From Puniceicoccales bacterium (GTDB lineage: Bacteria > Verrucomicrobiota > Verrucomicrobiia > Opitutales > LL51), in assembly GCA_031278845.1 (NCBI GenBank), contig JAITJQ010000069.1, positions 1 through 18,075 of the forward strand: DNA of 18,075 nucleotides, in the 5' to 3' direction. The notes under the pieces are model-generated. The model had not been told where the DNA came from and made no database searches. It saw only the letters and a program-made list of their open reading frames with translations. Each line of letters opens with the position of its first letter. Within the stretch, counting starts at the first letter, position 1. This document shows positions 6,521-14,092 of the stretch, piece after piece. Made by a program: the position numbers and the translations under genes.

Positions 6521-7609
6521 TTATCCGTCGGAATCGGCAAGGGATGCAACACTTAACGAAGGCTTTGGAGCAGTGCTGCGATGTTTTGCTTTAGGAGGTT
6601 TTGGGGATTCCATTTTGGGTATAGGAATATAAACTTTGAAAAAATTCTCTAATGGTAATTCTGCAACGAAAGTTCTTCTTTTATGACTAGTTTGCTCATT
6701 TAAGTATGCAACGATAAACTGTTTTCGTTGATTATGTTGTAAATATTTCCCGAAAAAACCTTCACATTTGGGACACATTTCATTATAGGAACACATGAGG
6801 AATAAAGGTCGTTCTTTGAATATCCCAAAATTAATATCAAAGTCTTGGACGATGATGTCCTTTTCAATCGCGTATAAAAGAAGCATCTCAGTGTGAAAAA
6901 AGTCGCTCAAAGGATAAAACCTCAAACCTTGTATATTTTTTAAGTCGGCTTCTATTCTTTGGATTCCTTTTTGGAAAGAATTTAATCGAGCTTTTCTATC
7001 GTCGGTTGAAAAGCACAAGAATAGATCAGTGAAATTGCTAATATGTCCTTTATAAAATTCTAGGGCGCCACGGGTGTCACGATCTGATAAGGTATCTTGT
7101 AAAAAAGAAAAATAACACTCCAAATTTCGAGCAAATTCCGAAAGAATAGATACAATATGATCCCGGGAAGGATAATCAACACACCCCAATTCGCATAGGC
7201 AAGGATTGGGGAAATGGAAAAAAGCTCTTAGAAATTCACTACGGAGCCCACATAAAATTTTCAAAACATCAATTTCATGTTTTTTTAAGTAAGGCATTGG
7301 GGTAAATCCGCTCAGTAGAGTATAAGTTTTTCCATTATTGGGATTTTGTATGGTAAATGCATTTAACCCGCTAAAACGCTGTTTCTTTTTGACGGCCTTT
7401 AGATAAAGATTTTGGACTTCGGCTTGAAATATCTTAGAAGCAGCAATCTCAGGTGACAAAAATGTTGCCGGATAAAATTTTCCTCCATCCGGATCAGTAG
7501 CGGGAAAATCCGCAGCGGTGGTAGACGAAGCTTTATTGGGACCAATAAATCCAATAAATAAAAGCGACGTCAGAAAACCAATGGATATTTTAGGTGTTTT
7601 TTGTTTCAT
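6521..7609 (-). CDS. Secreted protein with cytidine-deaminase-like zinc signature (paralogue 2)
   Basis: This 362-residue relative of the 4213-4965 product has a hydrophobic N-terminal signal (ISIGFLTSLLFIGFIG, residues ~8-23). It continues with a segment shared with paralogue 3 (YPATFLSPE..., then FTIQNPNNGKTYTLLSG and HEIDVLKIL). A ~90-residue helical insert absent from paralogue 1 comes next, followed by the core H239-T240-E241 (DFFHTEMLLLYAI) and C279-P-K-C282 (SYNEMCPKCEGFF). The zinc ligands and the glutamate are all present, so a catalytically competent deaminase fold is plausible. The tail is Pro/Lys/Ser-rich (PKMESPKPPKAKHR), unlike the other two. No SD precedes the ATG; a TTGACA promoter lies just upstream. 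Substrate and target compartment are unknown. Confidence 0.7.
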   Translation of the reverse strand: MKQKTPKISIGFLTSLLFIGFIGPNKASSTTAADFPATDPDGGKFYPATFLSPEIAASKIFQAEVQNLYLKAVKKKQRFSGLNAFTIQNPNNGKTYTLLSGFTPMPYLKKHEIDVLKILCGLRSEFLRAFFHFPNPCLCELGCVDYPSRDHIVSILSEFARNLECYFSFLQDTLSDRDTRGALEFYKGHISNFTDLFLCFSTDDRKARLNSFQKGIQRIEADLKNIQGLRFYPLSDFFHTEMLLLYAIEKDIIVQDFDINFGIFKERPLFLMCSYNEMCPKCEGFFGKYLQHNQRKQFIVAYLNEQTSHKRRTFVAELPLENFFKVYIPIPKMESPKPPKAKHRSTAPKPSLSVASLADSDG

Positions 7610-7622
7610 ATCTGAACTTTAA

Positions 7623-7650
7623 GAGATATGTGGTTTTTTCCGGATGTCAA
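7623..7650 (-). promoter_or_regulatory. Promoter of the 6521-7609 gene
   Basis: On the minus strand a perfect -35 TTGACA (7650-7645) is followed after 16 bp by TATCTC (7628-7623), a weak -10. The start codon is 13 bp downstream, giving at most a very short leader without SD. Confidence 0.45.
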
Positions 7651-7716
7651 TAAAAAAAAATAAAAATATTATTTTTGTTGTCCGAATTTATTGCGAAACC
7701 GAAAAAGTGTTTAGGT

Positions 7717-8685
7717 TTAATGTTGAAATTCCTTTTTTGGAAATGCAATTTTAATGAAAGGAGGGAGAAAATTATATCGTAGGAATTGAGAGTTAGGGAA
7801 GCGCGTCGGATATGCCGATGGTACAACAGAGGCGACAATTAACCGTTTGCCCGCTCGATCCGTCCTATTCGTAAACCAGGCGAATTGTGCTTCGCAGGGA
7901 AGAGACATGTCATAGTAGAGACCGATATATAAAGGATTTTGTTGTATGAAAGTCGCAAAATGAAAATCATTAATCATTACGTCATTCTGTATGACGTAAA
8001 TTAAAAGCAATTCGGGAGTGAAGAGCTCGTTAAAATGATTGAAGGGTTGATTCTCCGGGAGGTTGAGCTGCAAATGATCGATAGTTTCTAGAAGATTGCG
8101 AAGATCTTGGCCATGAATGCGTCCTATGCTATTGAATAATTTATCTTGAGCGGCTTGAAATTGTTCGTACAGCTTCTGAATATTTTGCTGACTTATTCCG
8201 TCGAATTTTTCCTTCCAAAAAGTGATGTATTCGCCGACTTTTTGGAAGTATTTTTTGCAAGCATCCTCAAAGGCTTTAACTTTGTTTCGCTTGATATCTT
8301 CTGGATTTTCTAGTAACCGAGCAAGATCATTCCTTAAATTACTACATCCGAAAACTTTCAGGGCATCTATTTCATCCAATAAAAGATCCTTTTGGGGCAT
8401 AAGCCCCCCCAAAAAAATATAAAAAATACCCGATGTCGTATTCTGTATGATAAGTACCTCGGAATTTTCAAATTTTCCATATTTATCAACCGCTTTCTGG
8501 CAGAGTTGTTTCGAACGGTCGAGATCAATGTCCAGATGAAGCTCCGGAGAATAGATTGTCGCAGCGGGAATCTCAATGGGGTTACCAATTACCAGTTCTG
8601 CACCCCAAAGATAACCACCGTTGAATCTTACATTAAAAATCAATATGAATAAACATAACAATAATTTTTTCCCTATACATTCCAT
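7717..8685 (-). CDS. Deaminase-like secreted protein with degenerate zinc site (paralogue 3)
   Basis: This 322-residue protein has a signal-like N-terminus (KKLLLCLFILIFNVRF, residues ~6-21). It aligns along its length with the 6521-7609 product: IPAATIYSPEL, LCQKAVDKYGKF, VLIIQNTTSGIFYIFLGG, DEIDALKVF, then the core helix FNELFTPELLLIYVI and the strand GLYYDMSLPCEAQF. At the HTE position it has T223-P-E225, so the zinc-binding His is gone. At the CPxC position it has S261-L-P-C264, so one of the two Cys is gone. The frame is otherwise intact, suggesting a retained non-catalytic role rather than decay. It starts 60 bp after sufB on the same strand with no SD, so read-through from sufCB is possible. 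It ends without an obvious terminator. Confidence 0.65.
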   Translation of the reverse strand: MECIGKKLLLCLFILIFNVRFNGGYLWGAELVIGNPIEIPAATIYSPELHLDIDLDRSKQLCQKAVDKYGKFENSEVLIIQNTTSGIFYIFLGGLMPQKDLLLDEIDALKVFGCSNLRNDLARLLENPEDIKRNKVKAFEDACKKYFQKVGEYITFWKEKFDGISQQNIQKLYEQFQAAQDKLFNSIGRIHGQDLRNLLETIDHLQLNLPENQPFNHFNELFTPELLLIYVIQNDVMINDFHFATFIQQNPLYIGLYYDMSLPCEAQFAWFTNRTDRAGKRLIVASVVPSAYPTRFPNSQFLRYNFLPPFIKIAFPKKEFQH

Positions 8686-8744
8686 GCATGTGGAAATATA
8701 TATTTTTTCATAAAACTCAAGAAAAAGTATTAAAAATATATTGT

Positions 8745-10172
8745 CTACGCGTTTGATTGAGGATTGAGGACGGAATCGATGAGGTGTTTAAGTTCGACAC
8801 TATACTCCAACGGAAATTCCTGAATCAACTCATTGACGAAACCATTAACACATAAACTGGTCGCTTGACCTTTGGAAATACCCCGCTGCTGGAGGTAATA
8901 GAGTCGCTCTTCGTCGATTTTTGAAACACTCGCTTCGTGTTGTATGTTATTTTTATTGCCGTGAACCGTGATTTTGGGATAGGTATCGCTTTGGCTACAG
9001 CTGTCGATCAATAGCGCATCGCATTGGGTATTATTTTTGCAGCCCTCCAAATTTTCATTCACATGAACAACCCCTTTGTACGATGCCAATCCATTGCCCT
9101 TTGAGATCGATTTTGAGATGATATTTGAAGTGGTACCATTGGCGAGATGGATCATCCTAGCGCCCGTATCCTGGATTTGCTGGTCTGCGGCGAGGGCAAT
9201 GGATAAAACTTCGCCGCGAGATTTTTTTCCGGCTAGCAGAATGGCGGGATATTTTACGGTGAGTTTCGAGCCGATATTGCAATCGATCCAGCGAATTTCG
9301 GCATTTTCATGGGCGATACTCCGCTTTGTAACGAGATTATAGACGTTATTGGACCAGTTTTGGACCGTAATGTATTGGATTTTTGAATTTTTTAGGGCGA
9401 TCAGTTCGACGACGGCGGAATGGAGCGTCGTCGTTTCGAAGCGAGGTGCCGTACACCCCTCCATATAGGTCACTTCGGCCTCCTCGTCGACGACGATAAG
9501 GGTCCGTTCGAATTGGCCAAAATTCTGTGCATTGATGCGAAAATAAGCCTGCAGCGGTTGTTTGACTTTGACGCCTTTGGGGACGAAGATGAAACTTCCC
9601 CCGCTAAAGACGGCACTGTTTAGTGCACTAAATTTGTTATCGCCAATCGGAACAACGGAGGTGAAATATTTTCTGAAAATTTCCGGATATTTTTTAAGGC
9701 CGACGGCGGAGTCGACGAAGATAACACCTTCCTTTGTAAGGGTATCCTGAATACGATTGTAGGCGGCTTCGCTATCGAATTGGGCTTCGATACCGGCGAG
9801 AAATTTTTGTTCCCGTTCGGGAATGCCAAGGCGGTCAAATGTCGTTTTAACTTCAGGGGAAACGTCATCCCAGGAGCGCTGAGAACCCGTATTATTGGCG
9901 AGGTAGTAACGGATTTTATCGAAATTGAGGTCATCGATGCCGTGGGGCTTAAGAACCTCGGGCATCGGTATGGCTAGAAAAGTTTCGAGTGCCCGTAGGC
10001 GAAACGCGCGTAGCCATGGATCCTCATCCTTAACGGTACTGATATACTCTACAGTATCGCGATTGAGGCCGATTCCCGCATCGAGGGCGTAGGGCATATC
10101 GAAATGAAAATCAGCGGAATGAACTTTATTTTGTTCCCCATTTTCGGAGGCGGTAGCAGAGAATGGCGTCAT
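8745..10172 (-). CDS. sufB: Fe-S cluster assembly scaffold SufB
   Basis: This 475-residue protein has normal length for SufB, the scaffold of the SufBC(2)D complex that builds and transfers [4Fe-4S] clusters in the cytoplasm. Diagnostic segments are VEYISTVKDEDPWLRAFRLRAL near the N-terminus, FVPKGVKVKQPLQAYFRIN, YMEGCTAP with C240, QNWSNNVYNLVTKR, and the C-terminal CDALLIDSCSQS with C392. Near the end lies QHEASVSKIDEERLYYLQQRGI with H412 and E413, which match the functional Cys/His/Glu positions of the family. Its start overlaps the end of sufC by 4 bp (ATGA), so translation is coupled. Unusually, no sufD or sufS follows: the next gene on this strand is the deaminase-like paralogue 3. Confidence 0.98.
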   Translation of the reverse strand: MTPFSATASENGEQNKVHSADFHFDMPYALDAGIGLNRDTVEYISTVKDEDPWLRAFRLRALETFLAIPMPEVLKPHGIDDLNFDKIRYYLANNTGSQRSWDDVSPEVKTTFDRLGIPEREQKFLAGIEAQFDSEAAYNRIQDTLTKEGVIFVDSAVGLKKYPEIFRKYFTSVVPIGDNKFSALNSAVFSGGSFIFVPKGVKVKQPLQAYFRINAQNFGQFERTLIVVDEEAEVTYMEGCTAPRFETTTLHSAVVELIALKNSKIQYITVQNWSNNVYNLVTKRSIAHENAEIRWIDCNIGSKLTVKYPAILLAGKKSRGEVLSIALAADQQIQDTGARMIHLANGTTSNIISKSISKGNGLASYKGVVHVNENLEGCKNNTQCDALLIDSCSQSDTYPKITVHGNKNNIQHEASVSKIDEERLYYLQQRGISKGQATSLCVNGFVNELIQEFPLEYSVELKHLIDSVLNPQSNA

Positions 10173-10918
10173 AACGCCTCCTCCTGATCCAGTAGCGCGT
10201 AACCTTTTTCTTCCAGTTCACGGACGATTTCCGGCTTTCCGTAATGGATAATTTTCCCGTCTTCGAGGATATGGACCTGATCGGGAATGATATGATCCAA
10301 GAGTCGCTGGTAGTGCGTAATAATCAAGCCAGAAAAAGTTCCGGAACGCAGCGAATTAATATTTTTGGCGACTAACTTTAGAGCATCGATATCGAGGCCG
10401 CTATCGATTTCATCGAGAATAACAAAGGATGGCTGTAGCATCAACATTTGGAGCACTTCGCAGCGTTTCTTTTCGCCGCCGGAAAAACCGACGTTCAATG
10501 GGCGGGCCGAGAAATTGCGGCTTAATTCTAGACGATCCATATTTTCATGGAGTAATTTATAAAATGCAACCGTCTCCATTTTCTTATTTTGCGCATTCAT
10601 GGCGCTGCGGATGAAATTCGCAGTGGAAACGCCGGGGATTTCGACGGGGTGTTGAAAGGCAAGAAAGATACCCCGTTGGGCCCGTTCTTCCGGAGAGAAT
10701 TGAGTAATATCTTCTCCGTGGAAAATAATTTTGCCCTGGGAAATCGCATAATCGGGATGCCCGGCAATAGTTTTAGCTAACGAGCTTTTCCCCATGCCGT
10801 TTTTGCCCATAAGAACATGGATTTCGCCGGTAGGGATCGTTAGGGAAAAATCGTTGAGAATTAATTTCCCGTCAATACTAAGGGTTAAATTACGGACCTC
10901 CAAGGCACTCATTTCCAT
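10169..10918 (-). CDS. sufC: Fe-S cluster assembly ATPase SufC
   Basis: This 249-residue ABC-type ATPase partners SufB (and SufD) and drives conformational change during Fe-S cluster assembly. It has Walker A GKNGMGKSS (38-46), Q-loop FQHP (Q89), signature FSGGEKKR (145-152), Walker B FVILDEIDSGLD (165-176) and the switch His H202 (ITHYQR). The absence of membrane segments and the EIDSGLD form separate it from transporters. Two ATGs are possible: 10918 (MEMSAL...) and 10912 (MSAL...). Neither has a strong SD, and the second fits the family's usual length slightly better. It is first in the sufC-sufB unit, with a TTGACA promoter ~90 bp upstream. Confidence 0.97.
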   Translation of the reverse strand: MEMSALEVRNLTLSIDGKLILNDFSLTIPTGEIHVLMGKNGMGKSSLAKTIAGHPDYAISQGKIIFHGEDITQFSPEERAQRGIFLAFQHPVEIPGVSTANFIRSAMNAQNKKMETVAFYKLLHENMDRLELSRNFSARPLNVGFSGGEKKRCEVLQMLMLQPSFVILDEIDSGLDIDALKLVAKNINSLRSGTFSGLIITHYQRLLDHIIPDQVHILEDGKIIHYGKPEIVRELEEKGYALLDQEEAL

Positions 10919-11011
10919 TAGAAAAATCGTAAAACATCCCGCAGCAATCTTTTATTGTTCGTCGGCAGCCGGATGGAAAAAAACGCGACACTCGCTCCAC
11001 CCACACACCCC

Positions 11012-11041
11012 TAGTCTTGACGGAGCTCCCATTGCTGTCAA
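11012..11041 (-). promoter_or_regulatory. Probable sufCB promoter in the sufC-gspF gap
   Basis: On the minus strand TTGACA (11041-11036), an 18-bp spacer and AGACTAGG (from 11017) precede sufC by ~95 bp. The same pattern TTGACA-N18-ATGCTAGG occurs at 16323-16352, with a similar GGGTGG-rich start of transcript. The -35 also overlaps an inverted repeat (CTTGAC ... GTCAAG with a GGAGCTCC palindrome in the loop), a possible operator. The rest of 10919-11211 is AT-rich, with no convincing gene. Confidence 0.45.
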
Positions 11042-11211
11042 GTTTTTAAAAGATATATTTATGGAAAAATTTTTAATTAGGATTTTCTTTTGTGGGGTGA
11101 AAATTTTCCTCCGAGAGAACTCTCAAAAAAAATAAATCATAAAAAATTCTATGGTTTTGTATATTTTTCGATTGCCAAGAAAGGTGTATTTTAATAGGAT
11201 CAGAAAAGATT

Positions 11212-12429
11212 ATGGCAAAATTTACTTATAAGGGGCAGGATGCTGCAGGGAAAAGTGTATCGGGTGTGATTGATGCGGGCGACCGTAAATCGGCCATTGC
11301 GCTGCTCAGAAATCGCGGCATTAATGCTACGGCGTTAGTCGAAGGCGTGACGTCTGCGGCCAAAAAGCAGAAACTTTCCTTTTCTGTTGGGATGAGTGGA
11401 GGCAAGATTGCACTCAACTTTCTGCAAAAGTTCTTACAGTTACATGCGGGAGGATTACCCGTCGGCGATGCCATTAAAATTATGCGGATGCGATTGACTA
11501 ATCCGCAAGAAAAGTACATTGCTGAGACGATTCATAAGGATGTCTGTGAGGGGAAAACCATCGCAATGGCAATGCGTGGGTTTCCGAATGTTTTTACAAA
11601 CAATACGGTTTGCATGGTCGAAGCCGGTGAAAAAACGGGTAACCTGGTGACTGTCATTCGCAATTTGATCGACTTTTTAGAGACGAAGCAGTCCATTAAG
11701 AAAAAATTCATTGCGGGAATGGCTTATCCGGCAACCGTTTGTGTGATAGGTTTCATCGTAACAATAATTTTTTTATTTTTCGTTATGCCGAGGTTACAGA
11801 AAATGCTCACTTCGCTGGGAGGTGAATTACCAATCATCGCAAAATGTCTCATAATCGTTTCAAACTTTGCATTTCGGTATTGGTGGATGATCGCGGGTGG
11901 AATGTTATTGGCCATCGTTGGTTTTTTTTCCTACAGAAGCACGGCAAAAGGGAGATATAATATCCATAAATGGGCGCTCCATATCCCTATTATTGGGGGT
12001 ATTATTAAGGAAAATTTTTATTGTCAGACGGCGAATCTATTGGCAACGTTGCTGGGGAGTGGAATTAATACGACGGAGGCCATGACGTTAGCGGAAAATG
12101 CCGCGGAGAATTTGTTTTTCCGCAAGCGATTTATCGACTCGAAAAGAATGATCCTCGACGGCGTATCGATGACTCAGGCTTTTGAACAAAACAAAATTTT
12201 CCCCGATTTGGGATTGGATTTATTATCGGTTGGTGAAAATACAGGTGATTTAGCATCATCTTTCCGGGAAGTTTTTAAAATTTACCATACGGCCCTACTG
12301 GATCATTTGGGGGTATTAACGACGGCCATAACGGCTATCGCTATGGGAGCGGCATTTGCGATGGTAACCGTTCTAGCGTTGAGTGTGATTACGAGTGTAC
12401 TCAAAATGACCTCTTCCATGAAAATGTAA
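11212..12429 (+). CDS. Type II secretion / type IV pilus inner-membrane platform protein (GspF/PilC family)
   Basis: This 405-residue polytopic protein has the usual length. It opens MAKFTYKGQDAAGKSVSGVIDA, the classic GspF N-terminal segment, followed by two repeated cytoplasmic helical domains. The first (~68-170) contains FLQKFLQLHAGGLPVGDAI and VEAGEKTGNL; the second (~270-370) contains NLLATLLGSGINTTEAM and LLSVGENTGDL. Membrane segments lie around 171-193 and 208-238, with a C-terminal span near 378-400. The family anchors the pseudopilus assembly ATPase in the inner membrane. No GspE/PilB, pseudopilin or secretin gene is adjacent, so T2SS and pilus roles cannot be told apart. It runs alone between a divergent suf promoter and a strong terminator. 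The SD is weak (AGGA ~12 nt upstream). Confidence 0.93.
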   Translation: MAKFTYKGQDAAGKSVSGVIDAGDRKSAIALLRNRGINATALVEGVTSAAKKQKLSFSVGMSGGKIALNFLQKFLQLHAGGLPVGDAIKIMRMRLTNPQEKYIAETIHKDVCEGKTIAMAMRGFPNVFTNNTVCMVEAGEKTGNLVTVIRNLIDFLETKQSIKKKFIAGMAYPATVCVIGFIVTIIFLFFVMPRLQKMLTSLGGELPIIAKCLIIVSNFAFRYWWMIAGGMLLAIVGFFSYRSTAKGRYNIHKWALHIPIIGGIIKENFYCQTANLLATLLGSGINTTEAMTLAENAAENLFFRKRFIDSKRMILDGVSMTQAFEQNKIFPDLGLDLLSVGENTGDLASSFREVFKIYHTALLDHLGVLTTAITAIAMGAAFAMVTVLALSVITSVLKMTSSMKM

Positions 12430-12432
12430 CCG

Positions 12433-12487
12433 CTCTGCAATCGATTTGCGGAGACGACGGCGGATTAGTATTGCGCCGTTTTTTTTA
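12433..12487 (+). terminator. Double-hairpin terminator after gspF
   Basis: Directly after the stop there is an 8-bp hairpin CTCTGCAA/TTGCGGAG (12433-12453), then ACGGCG/CGCCGT (12457-12462 and 12474-12479) followed by a run of eight T. The second hairpin is a standard Rho-independent terminator; the first may reinforce it. Confidence 0.85.
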
Positions 12488-12558
12488 TTCTGTGGCTGCT
12501 AGAGAATATTATTATGCTCGTATAGTTTCCCGTTTTTGCGATAGATAGGCCATGATTT

Positions 12559-13203
12559 ATGTGTGCAGCGCGGAGTAGTCAGCGGAGACTGTGGACGAAT
12601 TTTTTAGAGAAGGGCGAACTTCCGCGCCCGAGTGGCCGCATTTATGGGCAGAAGATATCGGAATCGAACGGGAGTGCCATACCTTTCCGGGGGAAAATTT
12701 TAGGAATTGATCCGAGCTTGCGCGGTACGGGTTTAGCGGTATTGGATATTAGGAGTCGCAACGAGATGGATTTAATTTTTTCCCGGACGGTAAAAGTGCA
12801 AGCGAAGGAATCCCTATCGGCCTGTACGCGTCGCATTTTTGAGGCGGTATCGGAGGCCATTAGGTGTTACGAGCCGGCAATTTGTGCGGCGGAACAAACA
12901 ATTTATGTGCAAAATTTTCAGACGGCACAGATCATGGGTGTTGCGCGGGGAGCCGTATTGACGGCGATCGCGATCCATCACCTGCCGGCCTTTGAGTACG
13001 CACCGCTCCGCATTAAGCAGGCGATTTGCGGCTATGGTCGGGCTTCGAAGGAACAGATTTCCAAAATGGTTCAGGCGATTTTAAAGATCCATATGAACGT
13101 CGGATTTGACGAAACCGACGCGGCGGCGGTAGCCATTTGTTGTTTTTTTACGGAGCGCTTCCTAACGGGGACGAGTTCCGACGGTCGAGGTTTCCTAGAC
13201 TAG
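12559..13203 (+). CDS. ruvC: Crossover junction endodeoxyribonuclease RuvC
   Basis: RuvC resolves Holliday junctions made by RecA together with RuvAB. The catalytic acids are all present: D51 in KILGIDPSLRGTGLA, E112 in AAEQTIYVQNFQTA, and D184/D187 in GFDETDAAAVAIC; GYGRASKEQISKMV is also typical. At 214 residues it is ~45 longer than usual, because the only in-frame ATG lies well before the conserved core. The extra N-terminus (RSSQRRLWTNFLEKGELPRPSG) is basic and not family-like. No ATG/GTG/TTG codon lies nearer the core in frame, so either the extension is real or a rare start (CTG/ATT/ATA) is used. A possible -10 TATAGT lies at 12521-12526. ruvA/ruvB are not adjacent. Confidence 0.93.
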   Translation: MCAARSSQRRLWTNFLEKGELPRPSGRIYGQKISESNGSAIPFRGKILGIDPSLRGTGLAVLDIRSRNEMDLIFSRTVKVQAKESLSACTRRIFEAVSEAIRCYEPAICAAEQTIYVQNFQTAQIMGVARGAVLTAIAIHHLPAFEYAPLRIKQAICGYGRASKEQISKMVQAILKIHMNVGFDETDAAAVAICCFFTERFLTGTSSDGRGFLD

Positions 13204-13205
13204 CT

Positions 13206-13223
13206 TTGGGAAACGTTTCCCAA
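13206..13223. promoter_or_regulatory. Perfect 18-bp palindrome between convergent genes
   Basis: TTGGGAAACGTTTCCCAA is fully self-complementary and centred on CG, like operators of LacI-type dimeric repressors. It begins 3 bp after the ruvC stop and lies in a 113-bp gap where two genes converge, so it may instead act as a hairpin end for both transcripts. There is no adjacent T run, and the following GC-rich stretch can also pair weakly. Confidence 0.4.
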
Positions 13224-13316
13224 CGGGGCCAGGTCCCGGCGATTGAAAATTTTCAGGCGGCGATACCTCAGCCCATGGGCGAGCAAAACTAGCAACTTCA
13301 GAGGGGGTGGCCAAAT

Positions 13317-13952
13317 TTAATTTTCCGTTTCCCCGCAATCTTTTTTGCCGTATTCCGTATGATTCGCACAGCAGGTATTTTCATTACCACCTCCGGAGCA
13401 ACATGATGGCGAATGATCCGATGATGACGCGATCGATGGGGCGTAAAGAGAACTATCGTCAAAAGCTTTAGTCTTTATGGAGCCGATAATTTTTTCGATC
13501 ACGACGCTGACAGAGCCGAGATTCTTAATGCCAATTTCCTGTTTCAATATGCGAACAATTTCCTGTTGAAGCTGGGTGCTCACCGATTGCATGTTGTAGG
13601 GACAGACCACGGAGACTCGCAAATTAATCCGACGCCAACAAACGCAAAGCTTGACACGCGATTTCGATTGGGGAATAACCGTACGGCAAATTTTTTTAAC
13701 CAAATTCTTGAGTGCTGATTTTTTCATACAGACTGGTCCGCGGTTTGTCGTATAAACGCGAATACAATTCGCACCTTTCCGAGTATAATATTCCCAAATG
13801 AGAAAAAGTATAGTAAGGAGGCTAAACCATTTAAAAAGCGGATTTATGAGGATACTTTCGCCAATGGTTGGCCAGTTTTCCGGATCGAACAAACCAACAA
13901 AGCTATCCGCTAAATCAACAAAGAAACCCTTTACTCTTTCCAATGCTTGCAT
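13317..13952 (-). CDS. Membrane-anchored Asp23/AmaP-like envelope protein with Cys-rich tail
   Basis: This 211-residue protein has an amphipathic N-terminus, a transmembrane segment at ~39-56 (LFKWFSLLTILFLIWEYY), and a domain at ~70-157. That domain's pattern (LRVSVVCPYNMQSVSTQLQQEIVRILKQEIGI, then GSVSVVIEKI) resembles the Asp23/YloU fold as found in the alkaline-shock membrane anchor AmaP. The tail (165-211) is low-complexity and Cys-rich: C184-C185, C194-C195, H198 and C206, a possible metal or disulfide site not typical of the family. It lies convergent with ruvC and divergent from psd. A -10 TATAAA 6 bp before the ATG and no SD imply a leaderless mRNA. The function (envelope stress or cell-envelope homeostasis) is inferred from family resemblance only. 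Confidence 0.55.
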   Translation of the reverse strand: MQALERVKGFFVDLADSFVGLFDPENWPTIGESILINPLFKWFSLLTILFLIWEYYTRKGANCIRVYTTNRGPVCMKKSALKNLVKKICRTVIPQSKSRVKLCVCWRRINLRVSVVCPYNMQSVSTQLQQEIVRILKQEIGIKNLGSVSVVIEKIIGSIKTKAFDDSSLYAPSIASSSDHSPSCCSGGGNENTCCANHTEYGKKDCGETEN

Positions 13953-13958
13953 GATTCA

Positions 13959-13986
13959 TTTATATTCAAACTTTTCCAAAAGTAAA
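13959..13986 (-). promoter_or_regulatory. Promoter of the Asp23/AmaP-like gene (leaderless)
   Basis: On the minus strand TTTACT (13986-13981), a 16-bp spacer and TATAAA (13964-13959) are followed by TGAATC and the ATG at 13952. Transcription would begin at the start codon. Confidence 0.5.
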
Positions 13987-14092
13987 TTGAAAAATTTAAA
14001 TCCAAATAGTGATAGAAAAAATCAACTGACCAAATAACTTCAGGGGTGATATTTTTTGCTTTTCTTGGGAATAAATTTTATTTCATTAGCAT

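Noticed and set aside
11111..11130. GAGAGAACTCTC hairpin next to an A run before gspF
   Set aside because: The T run lies on the wrong side for termination of either strand, and the loop is too small for the full stem.
11060..11134. 24-codon hydrophobic ORF (MEKFLIRIFF...) upstream of gspF
   Set aside because: No SD, A/T-rich low-complexity codons, and no attenuator structure linked to gspF; probably chance.
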